Shown here in pieces: positions 23,401-34,800 of a stretch of DNA of 64,000 nucleotides. Within the stretch, counting starts at the first letter, position 1; each line of letters opens with the position of its first letter. The DNA is from Megaleporinus macrocephalus (lineage: Eukaryota > Chordata > Actinopteri > Characiformes > Anostomidae). A program made the position numbers and the translations under genes. The DNA lies in contig CM038709.1 in NCBI GenBank assembly GCA_021613375.1, forward strand, positions 35,434,428 to 35,498,427. The letters are read 5' to 3'. The notes below the pieces were generated by a model. The model was not told the DNA's origin. It worked only from the letters and a program-made list of their open reading frames with translations, and made no database searches.

Positions 23401-24364
23401 TATTGTGTTTACACTGTGTGAAAAGTTTTTTTTTCAGGATATGTTTAGTGTAATCCCTAAGTGGATATTAGGGATTTAATCAAATCTACTTAATCAAATC
23501 CAGCTTTCCTTTCAGTTCATTCTCTCTGTATTACAGTGCCCTCGGGATTTTTGGCATCTTTGAAATAGAAAGCTAAAAAGAATATTAAAAAACACTTTTA
23601 AAATAATGTTATTTCTCATCTTGAAATCTAACCTTTTAAGGGGAAAACATAATGTAGCACTTAATACAGTCTTATATAAACACTGCTTCCATTTTTGTTG
23701 ACTTGCTGAATGAAAATAATTCATAACATGGCATATTTTCTTGAAATTATAGTTGTTTTTTTTTAATAAATTATATTTATTTGCTTAAACACATAAAATG
23801 TGCCATAACCTTTGCACAAGGCACATATTTTCTTTCTCCAAATAAACAGTACATTTGCCTTACATTCAACAAAACATGGAATTTGCATTTTATTTGCAGT
23901 TCATTTCTCAGCCTCATTAGTTTAAGAGTTAGAATTCTAAGAGAATAAATTCTACACAATCAAAAACAAAAAGTTTTGTTTTGACTAATAATGTAAAAAT
24001 AATTATCCAATCAGTTTTGCGTTTTGCCGGAACATCAACAAGCTTGACATAAGTGTGATGTGTTTTTTGTTAATTGCTAATTTCAAAATATATATTATTG
24101 TTATAAAAATTGTTATATATTATACTAAAATTCTTAAATGTAACAAAAAAGACTTCCAACAACCCCCTAACAGTGCCATTATGGCTCACTGCTGTAGACT
24201 GTTGGGTCCCCTCTACAAAAAGTGGGAGGGCCTGTAATGGTCAACGGTAAATGCCTAGACAGTTTCTTTTACTTTGCCTCTACAGATTTCAAAGGGAGTT
24301 TACCCAAGGAGTGACCCCAGACTGGACCATCACCAGAATAGAGCACTCTAAACTGCTGGACTGA
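20490..24364 (+). CDS. MAIP1: MAIP1 (C2orf47), matrix AAA peptidase-interacting protein 1
   Basis: A mitochondrial matrix protein that associates with the m-AAA protease (AFG3L2) and guards the calcium-uniporter subunit EMRE before assembly. Five coding exons: 20490-20786, 22054-22125, 22201-22327, 22697-22850 and 24286-24364. All have GT/AG borders and keep phase, giving 242 codons. The human protein is about 291, so the N-terminus is shorter here. Residues 1 to about 50 are rich in Arg and poor in acidic residues, like a mitochondrial presequence, ending near the conserved YSSKHRPYQKVVVVGIPNP. Further family blocks: YYFLIRTYFDKEFNIEEF (exon 1), HVSRLLSQCQFDALEGLVAK (exon 2), GDVGIYYDDSG (exon 3), FWYLTSAHL (exon 4), and FQREFTQGVTPDWTITRIEH at the end. 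The ATG context is AAGATGG. The exon 4 donor coincides with a MITE insertion site. PGAP1 follows 1.5 kb downstream on the same strand. Confidence 0.96.
22856..23234. mobile_element. hAT-like MITE abutting the MAIP1 exon 4 splice donor
   Basis: The element begins TAGAGGTGGACG and its right end, read backwards, begins TAGGGATGGGCA. Both arms then share an 'aatatgac' motif. Direct 8-bp flanks TGAGTGAG (22848-22855) and TAAGTGAG (23235-23242) differ at one base, fitting a hAT target-site duplication. The left flank contains the last three exon bases and the first five intron bases of MAIP1 exon 4. The element's own first base supplies donor position +6. It is non-coding. Confidence 0.75.
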
Positions 24365-24650
24365 AATGGTGTGCTTGTGTTGGAATTATTATATATTTTT
24401 GTTTGTTCCATCAACAGTTTTTGTCATGTAAAAAACACCTCATCAGGACGACACTGGTTGTGTGTTTTGGTGAAGCTGATCCAGTTCAAATCTGTATTAC
24501 AACCAAGCAAAGTTTACCTGTACAAAGAATGATGGGAATTCAGTTAAAATTGGTCAATGTAATGTCAGTCCAGTGTAAACGGGCTTTAAAATGTGGATGG
24601 TCAACAACTGCCAGAATACAAACCAACATAATTACAGAGAAGTTTTTTTA

Positions 24651-24656
24651 AATAAA
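24651..24656 (+). terminator. MAIP1: Candidate MAIP1 poly(A) signal (AATAAA)
   Basis: A canonical AATAAA lies 287 bp after the MAIP1 stop codon. It is the first one found downstream and fits a short 3' UTR. A further candidate, AATAAA near 25085, is also present. Confidence 0.6.
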
Positions 24657-24734
24657 GCTGCAGTTCTTGGGAAAACAGTTTTTCTATAATGAGTCCATAA
24701 TTGAGTGTTTGAAATACAAACTGATTCAGACTGG

Positions 24735-24960
24735 TTTGGTGTAAAATGGTTTGAATTTCTTTACAGGGGTGGTGATAGGAACCAGGAAAAACTATGTCTA
24801 CAACACAAATACCGACATTGTATTTACAATCAAAACCACTGGTGAAGATACATGTTTCTTCTAAATTTTATATGAAGTGTTGATGATGGTAAACTAGTGG
24901 AAAATTTGAAAAAAATATTCTTTGGGGACAACACCCTGCATGTATCCCTCCACCAGCGTA
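24735..24960. repeat. Fragment of the 56937-57345 MITE family
   Basis: The 'tttggtgtaaaatggttt...tttctttacaggggtggtgata' end and the following 'tatgaagtgttgatgatggtaaac' stretch match the left half of the better-preserved copy at 56937-57345. The right arm is missing. It lies between MAIP1 and PGAP1. Confidence 0.65.
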
Positions 24961-25639
24961 TTCATAAACATTTTATTTAATAACTTTTGGCTAATGGTAA
25001 TGTTGAGTAATGTAGTCCTGAAATAAACATTTGTGTATAATATTTTGTTTCCTATGTTATGATGAATTAGCTAGTACATTGGAACAATAAAAATGTGAAT
25101 TCAGTAAAACGGCCATGAAATCTAAAAGCAAAGTGGACCTTTTTGCCACAATAATTAATCTCCATCTTTCTATCATTTAAAAAAAGAAATTCCATTATTC
25201 TCTTTTATCCATACCCCAACATTGTCTTTTCATCCGTTCGTTTATTCATTTGTTGCTAATGCATCTGACCATCTGTTTGATTGCCTGTCTGCATATCCAT
25301 TCTCTTTTTCCGGTTTCATAGGTAGGACAAGAATATTTTAATAAGAGGCAGAGTTGAGCCTTTTTAGTTTTATTAAGGATAAGGAGTAATAATCCTACTT
25401 CATGTTTTATGTGTGAAGCTACTGATAAATAAGCACTTCAGTAGAACATATCTAAACTAAAACCTTATAAATATCTGTTTTTAAATAGTATTTACACCGT
25501 AGGAACCTCACAGAGTTGACCTACAACATATTCTTTTTACAGTTACATTAATAAATAAATAGGCATTTATCAGTGTTTTACTTTAGTTAACGTTATATTC
25601 AAACGATTCACGCGGTGTTTTAAAAAATTACAAAAAACG

Positions 25640-25861
25640 CCCGTGCCTGCGCCTTTAAAACCGATCTTAGCCGCGATTGGCCGACGTGTTCCTCATCGTC
25701 CACCCTAATTGGTCGAGCGTGAACGCTAGGGTTCCTCTTATTGGCTGTCGGGGCTGCCCGTCACCCCTTATTGGTGTGAACCGGTAGGGTGAGTTTTCAA
25801 TGGGGGTGAAAAATGGAGGCGACGAGTCCGCGAGGGGAGTAAACACGGACCTGTTGGAGAC
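25640..25861 (+). promoter_or_regulatory. PGAP1: PGAP1 promoter with four evenly spaced CCAAT boxes
   Basis: The 220 bp before the PGAP1 ATG are GC- and CpG-richer than their surroundings. Four inverted CCAAT boxes (ATTGG) start at 25676, 25708, 25740 and 25770, all in the same orientation and spaced 32, 32 and 30 bp. NF-Y is the known binder of such boxes. The first reads ATTGG-C-CGACGTG, one base from the ERSE-II ER-stress element (ATTGG-N-CCACG), with the ACGTG core kept. No TATA box is seen. Transcription start is not visible from sequence. Confidence 0.7.
25813..25842 (+). promoter_or_regulatory. Short upstream ORF in the PGAP1 leader
   Basis: An ATG in strong context (AAAATGG) opens a nine-codon frame ending in TAA, 19 bp before the PGAP1 ATG at 25862 and in a different frame. 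If transcription starts upstream of 25813 it would be met first by scanning ribosomes. Whether it is in the mRNA is unknown. Confidence 0.45.
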
Positions 25862-28800
25862 ATGAGACCCGCCGTGTACGTGCTCCACACCTGCGCGCTC
25901 GTGCTTCTCCTTATCGGGTTGCGCGAGCTGCTTTTCGGCTTTGAGGAGAACCGCTGCAGCATGACCTACATGTTCGAGCACCCCGAGTACCGGGTGGGTA
26001 AAGTGGACTGACCACAGGGGTCACAGCACACCTGGATGAACGCGAGATAGCGTCACCTGGGCGTTCACAGCATTACGTATTTAATTGAAAAACATCGGGT
26101 GCATGCTAAAAGACATACAGCCCAAATCTAAAGGAATTCACGTCTTTATGTAGCCATATGTTCATTGTATAGGTTATTTAATAAGGAGTATGCTTTACAT
26201 ACTATCAACACTTTATTTTAGATGTTGGGTGAAAAAGCTTGTCGTTCCGTTCCATCATAAATGGTGTAGACACGTCATATTTAATAATAAACATCATATG
26301 GTACGTGCCAGAGGTTACAGAGGTCACCTGTATTCAATGCCAATTACAAAGCTACCGAAATTAAACACTAAAATAAATAAATGAGTAAAGCCATAACTGA
26401 CCCAGCATTAAAGCACATTTTAAATATCATTCTAAATAGTTTGCTAAATGTACTTATTAGTATAGTAGGTGAAGCATAGAAGTACACTTGGTGTATGTAG
26501 TAGGTGATGTTTAGAAGTACACTTATTTGTGTAGTATGTGAGGTATAAAAGTATACTCATTAGTCTAGTAGATAAAGTATACAAACCTACTTATTAGTGT
26601 AGTAGGAGAAGTATAGAGGGGATCTAAAAATCCTCTAAAGGTCTGCTCTACCCCTAACCCTTCACCCTTAGGAATTTGATGCTCACAGCTGATTGAGACT
26701 TTGGAAACTCCTCTCAAAACACACCTCACACAGACGTACGTTCAGGGAGATGCTTGTTTATGTGCGTTTATGAAATGGAGAAACATGATTACGTTAATTC
26801 TGTGGTATGAGGTAAGCACTGGTTTCTTTGTGATGAAGCAAGTTTCTCACTGTCACCAAAACACACTGGCTGAAGCCAGGAAGCAGTGTTCTTTCACAAA
26901 TGCGTGCAGTTTCCTTGAATTCAAGACAGTATGTTGTCAACTGTACACAGAGTTTAGTGTATTATTGGAGTTTTTAATTTGTAGATGTACGCTTATTAAA
27001 GTAGTAGTGAAGTGGTGCACTTAGCGTAGCAGGTGAAGAATAGAAGCACACACATTAGCACACACAGACTCAACCCTTATTCATCTATAAGCCATCAACA
27101 TCGGTCTAGGACTTAACCTTCTTCATGCACCACAATATACAGTCACATCAACAAACACTAGATAAAAGGAAGCCTTATTTTAATTGTCTCCTGAAGCACT
27201 TCTCTGGGCTCAGAGATATCTGGGATATACCATTACCGTAGTGGAAATGTATTGTGCAACCTGTTTTGAGTAAAGAGTAAATGCTAACTTGGTAAACACT
27301 TGTGTTACAGCTAGCATATTTTTGAACTTTCCTGCAGCAGGGGCAACTGACCTCTGGTCAAAGTCGGCAAGGCTAAAGGAATCCAACAGTGGAGAACACG
27401 AGGTAAAGATTTGACACTGACTTGTTTCTGTTCGTTTATGTGTAGCATATTCAGCTTCCACGGCGTGTGGCACGTCAATACCCAGCCTACGGACTGTATC
27501 TGTATGGAGAAGGCTGGTATGCTCAGGAAACGCAGGGGCTTAAGCTTACCGGAGCCCCCGTGCTCTTCTTACCTGGAAATGCAGGCAGCTATAAGCAAGG
27601 TAAGACTTAGAAAAGCTAGCTTGCTTACAGATCACAGCTTTGGGACAGTTTTGTCGTGATTTTGCAAGTTAGCAGCTGGAATACGGAAAACCTGTTCTAC
27701 CACAGGTTCCAATAATGAAATGTCTGATTTGTTTCCATTTTTTGTCAAACTGAGAGCTCTCTCCTGCCCTCCAGCTCGTTCTCTGGGTTCTGTGGCGTTG
27801 AGGAAGGCTGAGAATGTAGAGTTTGGGGTCCATATGAACATCTTCACCATTGACTTCAATGAGGAGCTGGTGGCACTGTATGGCGGAAGCCTGCTCCGGC
27901 AGACTCATTTCCTTCATGAGTGCATCCGCGTCATTCTGCGTCTTTACAAGGTCAGCAGACAAGTTCATACATGTTGGACAGCGAAGGTTTGGATGTTCCT
28001 TGTTGCTTCTGCTAGTGATGTCCTGGATGCAAAAATGTCCTTGGTCGTGACTTTACAACAATGAGGTTTGCAGAGTTCCAACACTCTCCACTGTTTCTGT
28101 TGGGGACCTCCAGTTCAGTCAATCTAGTAAAGAATGTTATGTTTCTGCTTTACAAGCTTCAAATAATATTCAACCCAAACAATCAGGATAGCATTGAAGT
28201 TAAATTTGAATAGCATTTAAATGAGCATTATCATAGCAATGGACTTTTATTGAGAGATTTTATAGATATTTTCAAATATTTACCAAAATGAAAATATGTA
28301 TAAAGTCATGTCCCTCAGTTGTGTAATTCTGGGGTTTCTAGATCCCCAGATGTGGAGGACATAGCATTAAGTTGAAAATGTTGTTTACTGCAGCAATATA
28401 TACATAAACACATGGACAATTTTTTTGTACCTATCTGTAAAAGAAAGAAAAACCCACGATGGTCACTGAAAGTAAAAAGTAACAATAATAATAATTACAC
28501 ACTTACTGAAAATCAACTAATGAAAATCAGACATTGCTTCTGAATTGTGGTTCAACAGAATACTTTAAAAAAACAAATATTATGGTACCCCTAGAAAAGT
28601 TAGCAAATAGTTTGACCATAAGGACAAAGTGTGTTTATTTATTATTACTTTTGTCAGTTTCAAGTTTCAATTTTACTGACTATTGTGGGTTTATGTTTCT
28701 TTATCGGAAGGGTACCAGCAATTTTGTCCATGTGTGTATAATATTTTTTAATTATGCATTTACAGTTCTAATAACTATATATAAGTATAATTGACAAAGA

Positions 28801-31800
28801 AGCGAGGGGAAACTGAGATTACATTTTGGAGCCCATTTGGCATGCCTTGCCAGTATAATACATTCACCATTATAGAATGTTGAACAGAGCAAATTAAAAA
28901 TATTTTGTGTACACTGCTTAATCTCTACATTAGTGATCTCTTGTGTCACTTAAAGTCTCCTGTTTCTTTTGCACTTTGACAGAACTGTCCAGACCCTCCC
29001 AGCAGTGTGGTCCTGGTGGGCCACTCTATGGGTGGCGTTGTGGCTCGTGCGCTGTTTACGCTGCCCCGTTTCAACCCTCGCCTGGTCAGCCTTATCCTCA
29101 CCCAGGCATCTCCTCACTATGCCCCAGTGGTCTCTCTGGATCCATATATATTGGGTAGGCCCTGACCTTTACCATTTACATTTATGAAATTTAGCAGACG
29201 CTCTTATCCAGAGCAATTTACATAAGTGCTTTGTGTTTGGTCAGAGTATGTATGTCGATGTAGTAAAACAGTTTTAAGTCCAAACTATACCACATGGTTT
29301 ATAAGTGAAACACAGTTAAAGTGATATCTGCTTCTAAATTATTGTTAGAATGTAACCAGTCAGGATGTTCTGTGCTAAAAAATTAAAGTAATTGCTTTGA
29401 TATTATTGTATTTATTTTATGGCTTTTTGGATATTATTATCAGCAGCTCGTGCTTCCTGGATTATACAAGTGTCTGTTGAGAGCCAAGATATCAAAACAG
29501 GCAAATTATGTGACAATTAAGTGCTGAAGAGTAGAAAAGCATCCTCGTTTTGGTCTGGACCATGATAAAAATGCATTCCCACCGGCAATGAACTAACAGA
29601 GAGACATGCTAAGGTTGTGGGGTTTTTTTTCAATACATGATCAATTGTTTGGTTCTCACGCTGACAAAGCACACAGAACTAAGGAAAACATTTAATAGAA
29701 CCACACGTATAATAATCAAATAAGGTTGTATATAGGTAATACTTTAAACAAGTAGAGTACTCTTACAGCTGCCCCAGACCTCAAAATGGTGCAGTCAGTA
29801 AAAATCTAAATTGTTGATGCTGACATTGATATTGCCCACCTCCTTATGTAACCCCCTACCCCAAAATGGGCTCAAGAATGTAGATTTTCCTAAAAAAAAT
29901 TTTTATGTGTAGGATTTTATTCCTCTGTGAAGCAGCGCTGGAAAACAGGAGCAGCCGACTTGCGCAATGTCACTGTCCTCTCCATAGGGGGTGGTTACCG
30001 TGACTACCAGGTGCACTCTGGCCTCGCTGCCTTGTCCTGCCCTGCGGACGACCTCAACAAACTGTCTGTTGTGGTGAGAAAGAAACTTCAGATATGCACA
30101 TTAAAGAGAAATGCTGTGTTAATTAACAAAGTACTCATGTTTTAGCAATTAAGCCTGGAATTAATTAACCACTTCGTGCTTCCCTCTGAATATATGCTGG
30201 GCAGAACTATGTTGGGAAACATCAGCATTGCACTGTATTTTTTTTTATTCCCCTGTAAATCATTATCACCCCACCTACAGATTTAGTTATACCTGACAAG
30301 AGAAAAGAGCAAGCTAACATTTTGAGCACTGTGTCAAGTAATTATGGCTGTGTATCGGTCAGATCAGGTAGTGTGATCAGGTAGTGTGTTTTATATATAT
30401 ATATATATGTATATGTATATATGTGTGTGTGTGTGTGCGCGCCCAATAATAATTATTATTAATTTTATTATTATGTGCTGATATATATATATATATATAT
30501 AGCAGGCTGCTGTGTTAATGGCTAAAAGAAGGCTAAAGTACGGTGGCCGAGAAGATTCAACACGCTGCAGATTCACAAACACGCTGCAAACAGAAAACAC
30601 TTTCATCAAAATGGCAACATGGGCACTACATTTCCCAAACGCGCTGCAAAAACACGAGCGCGTTGCAAAACCTTCCACAACACAACGGAAGTGTTTATGG
30701 AGGGCATTTAAAGGACGCAATGTAAACAGAGCCACGCGGAGCCGTGGTAGTGTCTAATAGTGATGTACAAATGATACAGATGCTTCGCAACTTGTGTCGA
30801 AAAATCCAGGAAGTTGTTTATGAAGCGTATGTCGAGGCCTGCTTTGTTAAGGATGAGTGTAGTCACTAATGATGTCTGAAGCCTCGCTGGCTCAGGACGT
30901 GGTTCGCGTGATTTATTGTTTCTTAATAGAAATTAAAGTCATCATCACTCCACAATCACTGTCCCATCTCTTAAAACCATTGCTACGGTTATAACATCAA
31001 TATCTCACGTGCTATTGGATTTATTTACTGACTGAAATCATACTGGCAATTTTTTTAAATTAAGAGACCTCTATTACCCACACAATCAAACACAGATCAA
31101 ATAAAAAATGAATTAACCACAGAAAATGAAATTAACATGTTTTATGTATATACTTGTTCCCATGCTGACAGCGTTGCAAGAAGCTATTGCAAATAGTTTA
31201 AAATGACAATAAAAGTTTTGGCCAGCAGGGGGGTTCGTGTGCACATGACGCTTGACAAATGATTTTTTTTTTTTTAACCATCTGGAGGGAAAGCTTCAAC
31301 GCTTCAAGACGCTTGATCTAGCCATCACTAGCATCTAATGAGAAGTAAGACTGAATAGTTAGCAAATATAGCCAAACTTACTTCTAGTTAGATGCTACTG
31401 CGGCTCCGCGTGGTTCTGTTTACATTGCGTTGCCGTATATGGTCCCACATCCTTTAAGTGTCCTTTGGGAACACTTCCGTTTCGTTGTGGAAGGTAATGA
31501 ATTTGCAGCGCGTTTGTTAAATGCCTATGTTGTCGTTTTGATGAAAGTGTTTTCTGTTTGCAGCGCATTTGTAAATTTGCAGCACGTTGGGTCTTCTCGG
31601 CCACCGTACTAAAGGCTATCATTATCACAGGAGTCCAGGAGGTCCTTTCCCCCTCAGTAACAATGTGGACTATCAAAAGCTCAGACTTTAAGTACTTCAC
31701 AGCAGCAGGTGTGTTATTGCCGAAAGAAGTGGCTCAGACAATGAGGTAAGCAGCTACTGTTAGCATGCTTGCGTCAAATATAGTTCTTATAAGGAAAGAT

Positions 31801-34800
31801 AAGAAATTGGCTAACATTTAAAACAGCAGGTCAGAATGAAAATAAGCAGAATTCGGAATTACCCTAAAAATTGCAATCTCTGCTTTTTTATTTTACACAA
31901 TACATAATTCTCTATAAATTTTTTTTCTCTAATTTAACGAGATCAGAATACTTTTTTTGTATAAAAAAGTCCATTGTACATTAGTTTTGCACTTGTGCTT
32001 TTGTAGGTCACTGCAGTTCCCAGGACGTGGGTGTCTACGGATCATCTGTCCATCGTGTGGTATGTAGTTCATTGTACATCAGTGTCCGCTGCAGTGCCTC
32101 ATAACAGCAACGCAGAGTTGATTGACATTTCAGCCCAAAAATGGAGTATGTAATTTGTCTTTCAAAGACTTCTTTGTTGTATTTTCTAAAAAAAACCTTT
32201 ACCTTCCAGTAGCAGTCAGCAAAACAAATTCAAAACAAAATCATTCATTTGGGCTAAACAAAATAATTTGCTGTCCTCTCTCTCTCATCCTGCCAGCATG
32301 CACATGTTCTTTAATGGCGCATGCACAAAAAATCCACTCTAAAGCACAAACAAACACATGTGCCTGTGGAAGAATGGCAGAAAAGACTTGGCAAAAAATA
32401 AGATAGCCTAAGAGAAAACCAGAGTAAATATTGGTGTCTCTCTCGTGGCTTAATTTTGTGCGCTGTTTTTTTCCTGCTGAAGGTGTAAGGAGTTGGTGCT
32501 GGCCACAGTCCGAGCTTTTTTTGACCTTATTGTACCTGAAACTCGGCAGGTGGGTAGAATATTACTGTGTTTTTGTTTTTATTCATTTTAAATCGCTGTA
32601 TAGATACACTGCCTGATTACAGATATACGGACCTTCACTGTCCATTTCATCAACTTCATTGACCATATAGGAGCACTTTGTAGTTCTATAATTACAGAAT
32701 ATAGTCCATCTAATTTGCTGCATACTTTGTTCTTCAATGATCAGGACCATCAGAGACCAGGTATTGTTCGAGTGGTGGATTATTCTCAGCGACAATGGTG
32801 GTGCTTGTGTTAGTGTGTGTTTTGCTGGTACAAGTAAGTCAGACACAGCAGTGCTGCTGGAGATTTTAAGTCAAGTCAGTTTTTTTTATGTAGCGCTTTT
32901 TACAATGATGTTGTCTCAAAGCAGCTTTACAGAGTTTTGAAAACAGACAGTTACAACATATATCCCCCAGTGAGCAAGCCCGAGGCAACAGTGGCAAGGA
33001 AAAACTCCCTCAACTGGAGGAAGAAACCTTGGGAGGAACCAGACTCACAAGGGGAGACCCATCCTCCTCTGGTCAAACAGTATTTACAGTTTAATAAACT
33101 AAATACCAAAGAAAAGAGTCTCTGTTTGAAATCTGGATAGCAAAGCTTTAGAAGCTGCACAGGTAGAGGCAGTGTATGACTTGAGGCAGTCTCTGACTGA
33201 GGCATTATGTAAAGTGGGCGTGAGCTGAAACAGTCCCATCCTATCTTAATGCGGGTGCACCTGATGGCACAGTGATGTAACTGAGGGTGTAGCAGTTGAC
33301 ACAGATGGACAGGTGAGCAGGCTGGTGATGGGTTGGGTGGAGCCCCTGATGAATAGTCCTTCAACAGTGGAGGACAGTCATTGTGTGGCTGGTGACTCCG
33401 GCAGATCTAACTATAACAGCCTAAACTAAAAGGAGAGAACCAGAAGGTAACATGGACATGAGAGCACCCTGAGACACTGGGATCCACCGTCAACAAACCT
33501 GTGTGATCGTGTGAAGTGGTGGAACAATGGCACCAACATCTCAGTTTACCATAAACTCACTGTCCAGAATCAGAAATCAGAATCAGAAATACTTTATTGA
33601 TCCCAGGGGGAAATTGCAGTTTGCAGTCCACTCGATTAGATACTTATACCTTGTTGGTCATGTGACACTGTTGTCTGGACATACTTGTAGACTTTTATCA
33701 GTCCAGCAAATGATACCTGCTCTGTGGTGATTCTGTGAGGGTCTTGACCATTGAAGAATAAGGTAACAAATAACACAGAGAAATTGATGTACCACAGTCT
33801 GTAATTGTAGTGTGGTCAGTGGAGCTGATAAAATTGACAATAAGTGTCAAAGAAGGTGTTTTTAATTACGTGGTCAGTTAGTGTGCTTTGTATTTGATTT
33901 ATGTTGTGCTTTAGTTCACAGATGATGTTGAGAAGAGAATGTCAGTGTTAAACTATCACTTTATCCGTCACCCTGTGCAGCTCCCAGGCGCCCCAACCAA
34001 CACTCTGATCAGCTTTACAGGTTTGTAAGAGTGTGGTGTGTAATATATCGCTAGTTTATCATTAATATCATGCCGATGATAACTGTATTGACGTCCCACC
34101 CAATATAAGCAACAGGTAGCTTTGTTCCATCCAAAAATTAAACCACAGAAAACTTTTAAAAAACACTTTTATATTAAAATCTCTGTATTTGCAGCATGGT
34201 ATCTTGCCTGTGTTGTACAGAATTTTGCTTCACATGTTTATTAAAACCCTCTAGGTTCTGCTGAGGCATGGAATGAGGTGAACACCCTCCGTGTGTTTTA
34301 CAGCACCCCCAAGGTAAGCTGCTGTGTCGTCATTTACACAGCATTGAGAATAAAGCTAGTAATATCACTCTGGTGGTCTACTCTCTAGTGTGGCCTGTTC
34401 TTTTATTATAATATTTACTTTGCAGGAAGAAAGAACTAAATACTTCCTGTTTGCACTGTCCAGTCGCAGGAAGGCCTACACCCACTTTTACTGTCGTAGC
34501 AGCAACATGGTGAGATTGTTACTTTAATGTAGGAATTTGTGTAAAGCAGAACATTTTACATTAAAAGTTTCATTTCATTTATGTGTCATTGACGTGACGT
34601 TTATATTTTGGGTCCAAATTATTTTTTCAAAAAAATTGTTAAATAAACAACATGCATTAAATAATATTTTATGTGTTTTGTTTTATTTGTTTATGTATTT
34701 ATTTATTTGTTTTTGCTAACAAGTTTCCTTTTTGGAAATGCAAGGTTTTGTTCTGATGTGATATGTAGCAAGTGATATTAAGTGATTTTTATATTGTGTG

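Larger units (their letters stand above)
32620..33870. mobile_element. Palindromic MITE (family P) split by later insertions
   Basis: The left half (32620-32862) and right half (about 33640-33870) are the two arms of the family seen at 16690-17200 and 63420-64000. The left half has 'ggtattgttcgagtggtgga' and 'gacacagcagtgctgctgga'. The right half has 'tacctgctctgtggtgattc' and 'tgagggtcttgaccattgaa'. Between them lie an L2-like 3' end and another repeat fragment. This is PGAP1 intron 7. Confidence 0.7.

Noticed and set aside
27669..27968. Minus-strand 99-codon ORF
   Set aside because: It is antisense to PGAP1 exon 3, which carries the conserved [10 protein letters not shown] block on the plus strand.
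32951..33364. Minus-strand 137-codon ORF, with a similar 110-codon ORF at 36373-36705, as a conserved gene pair
   Set aside because: Both lie in the 3' UTR of L2-like LINE copies. Their similarity follows from shared repeat ancestry, so they are not counted as host genes.
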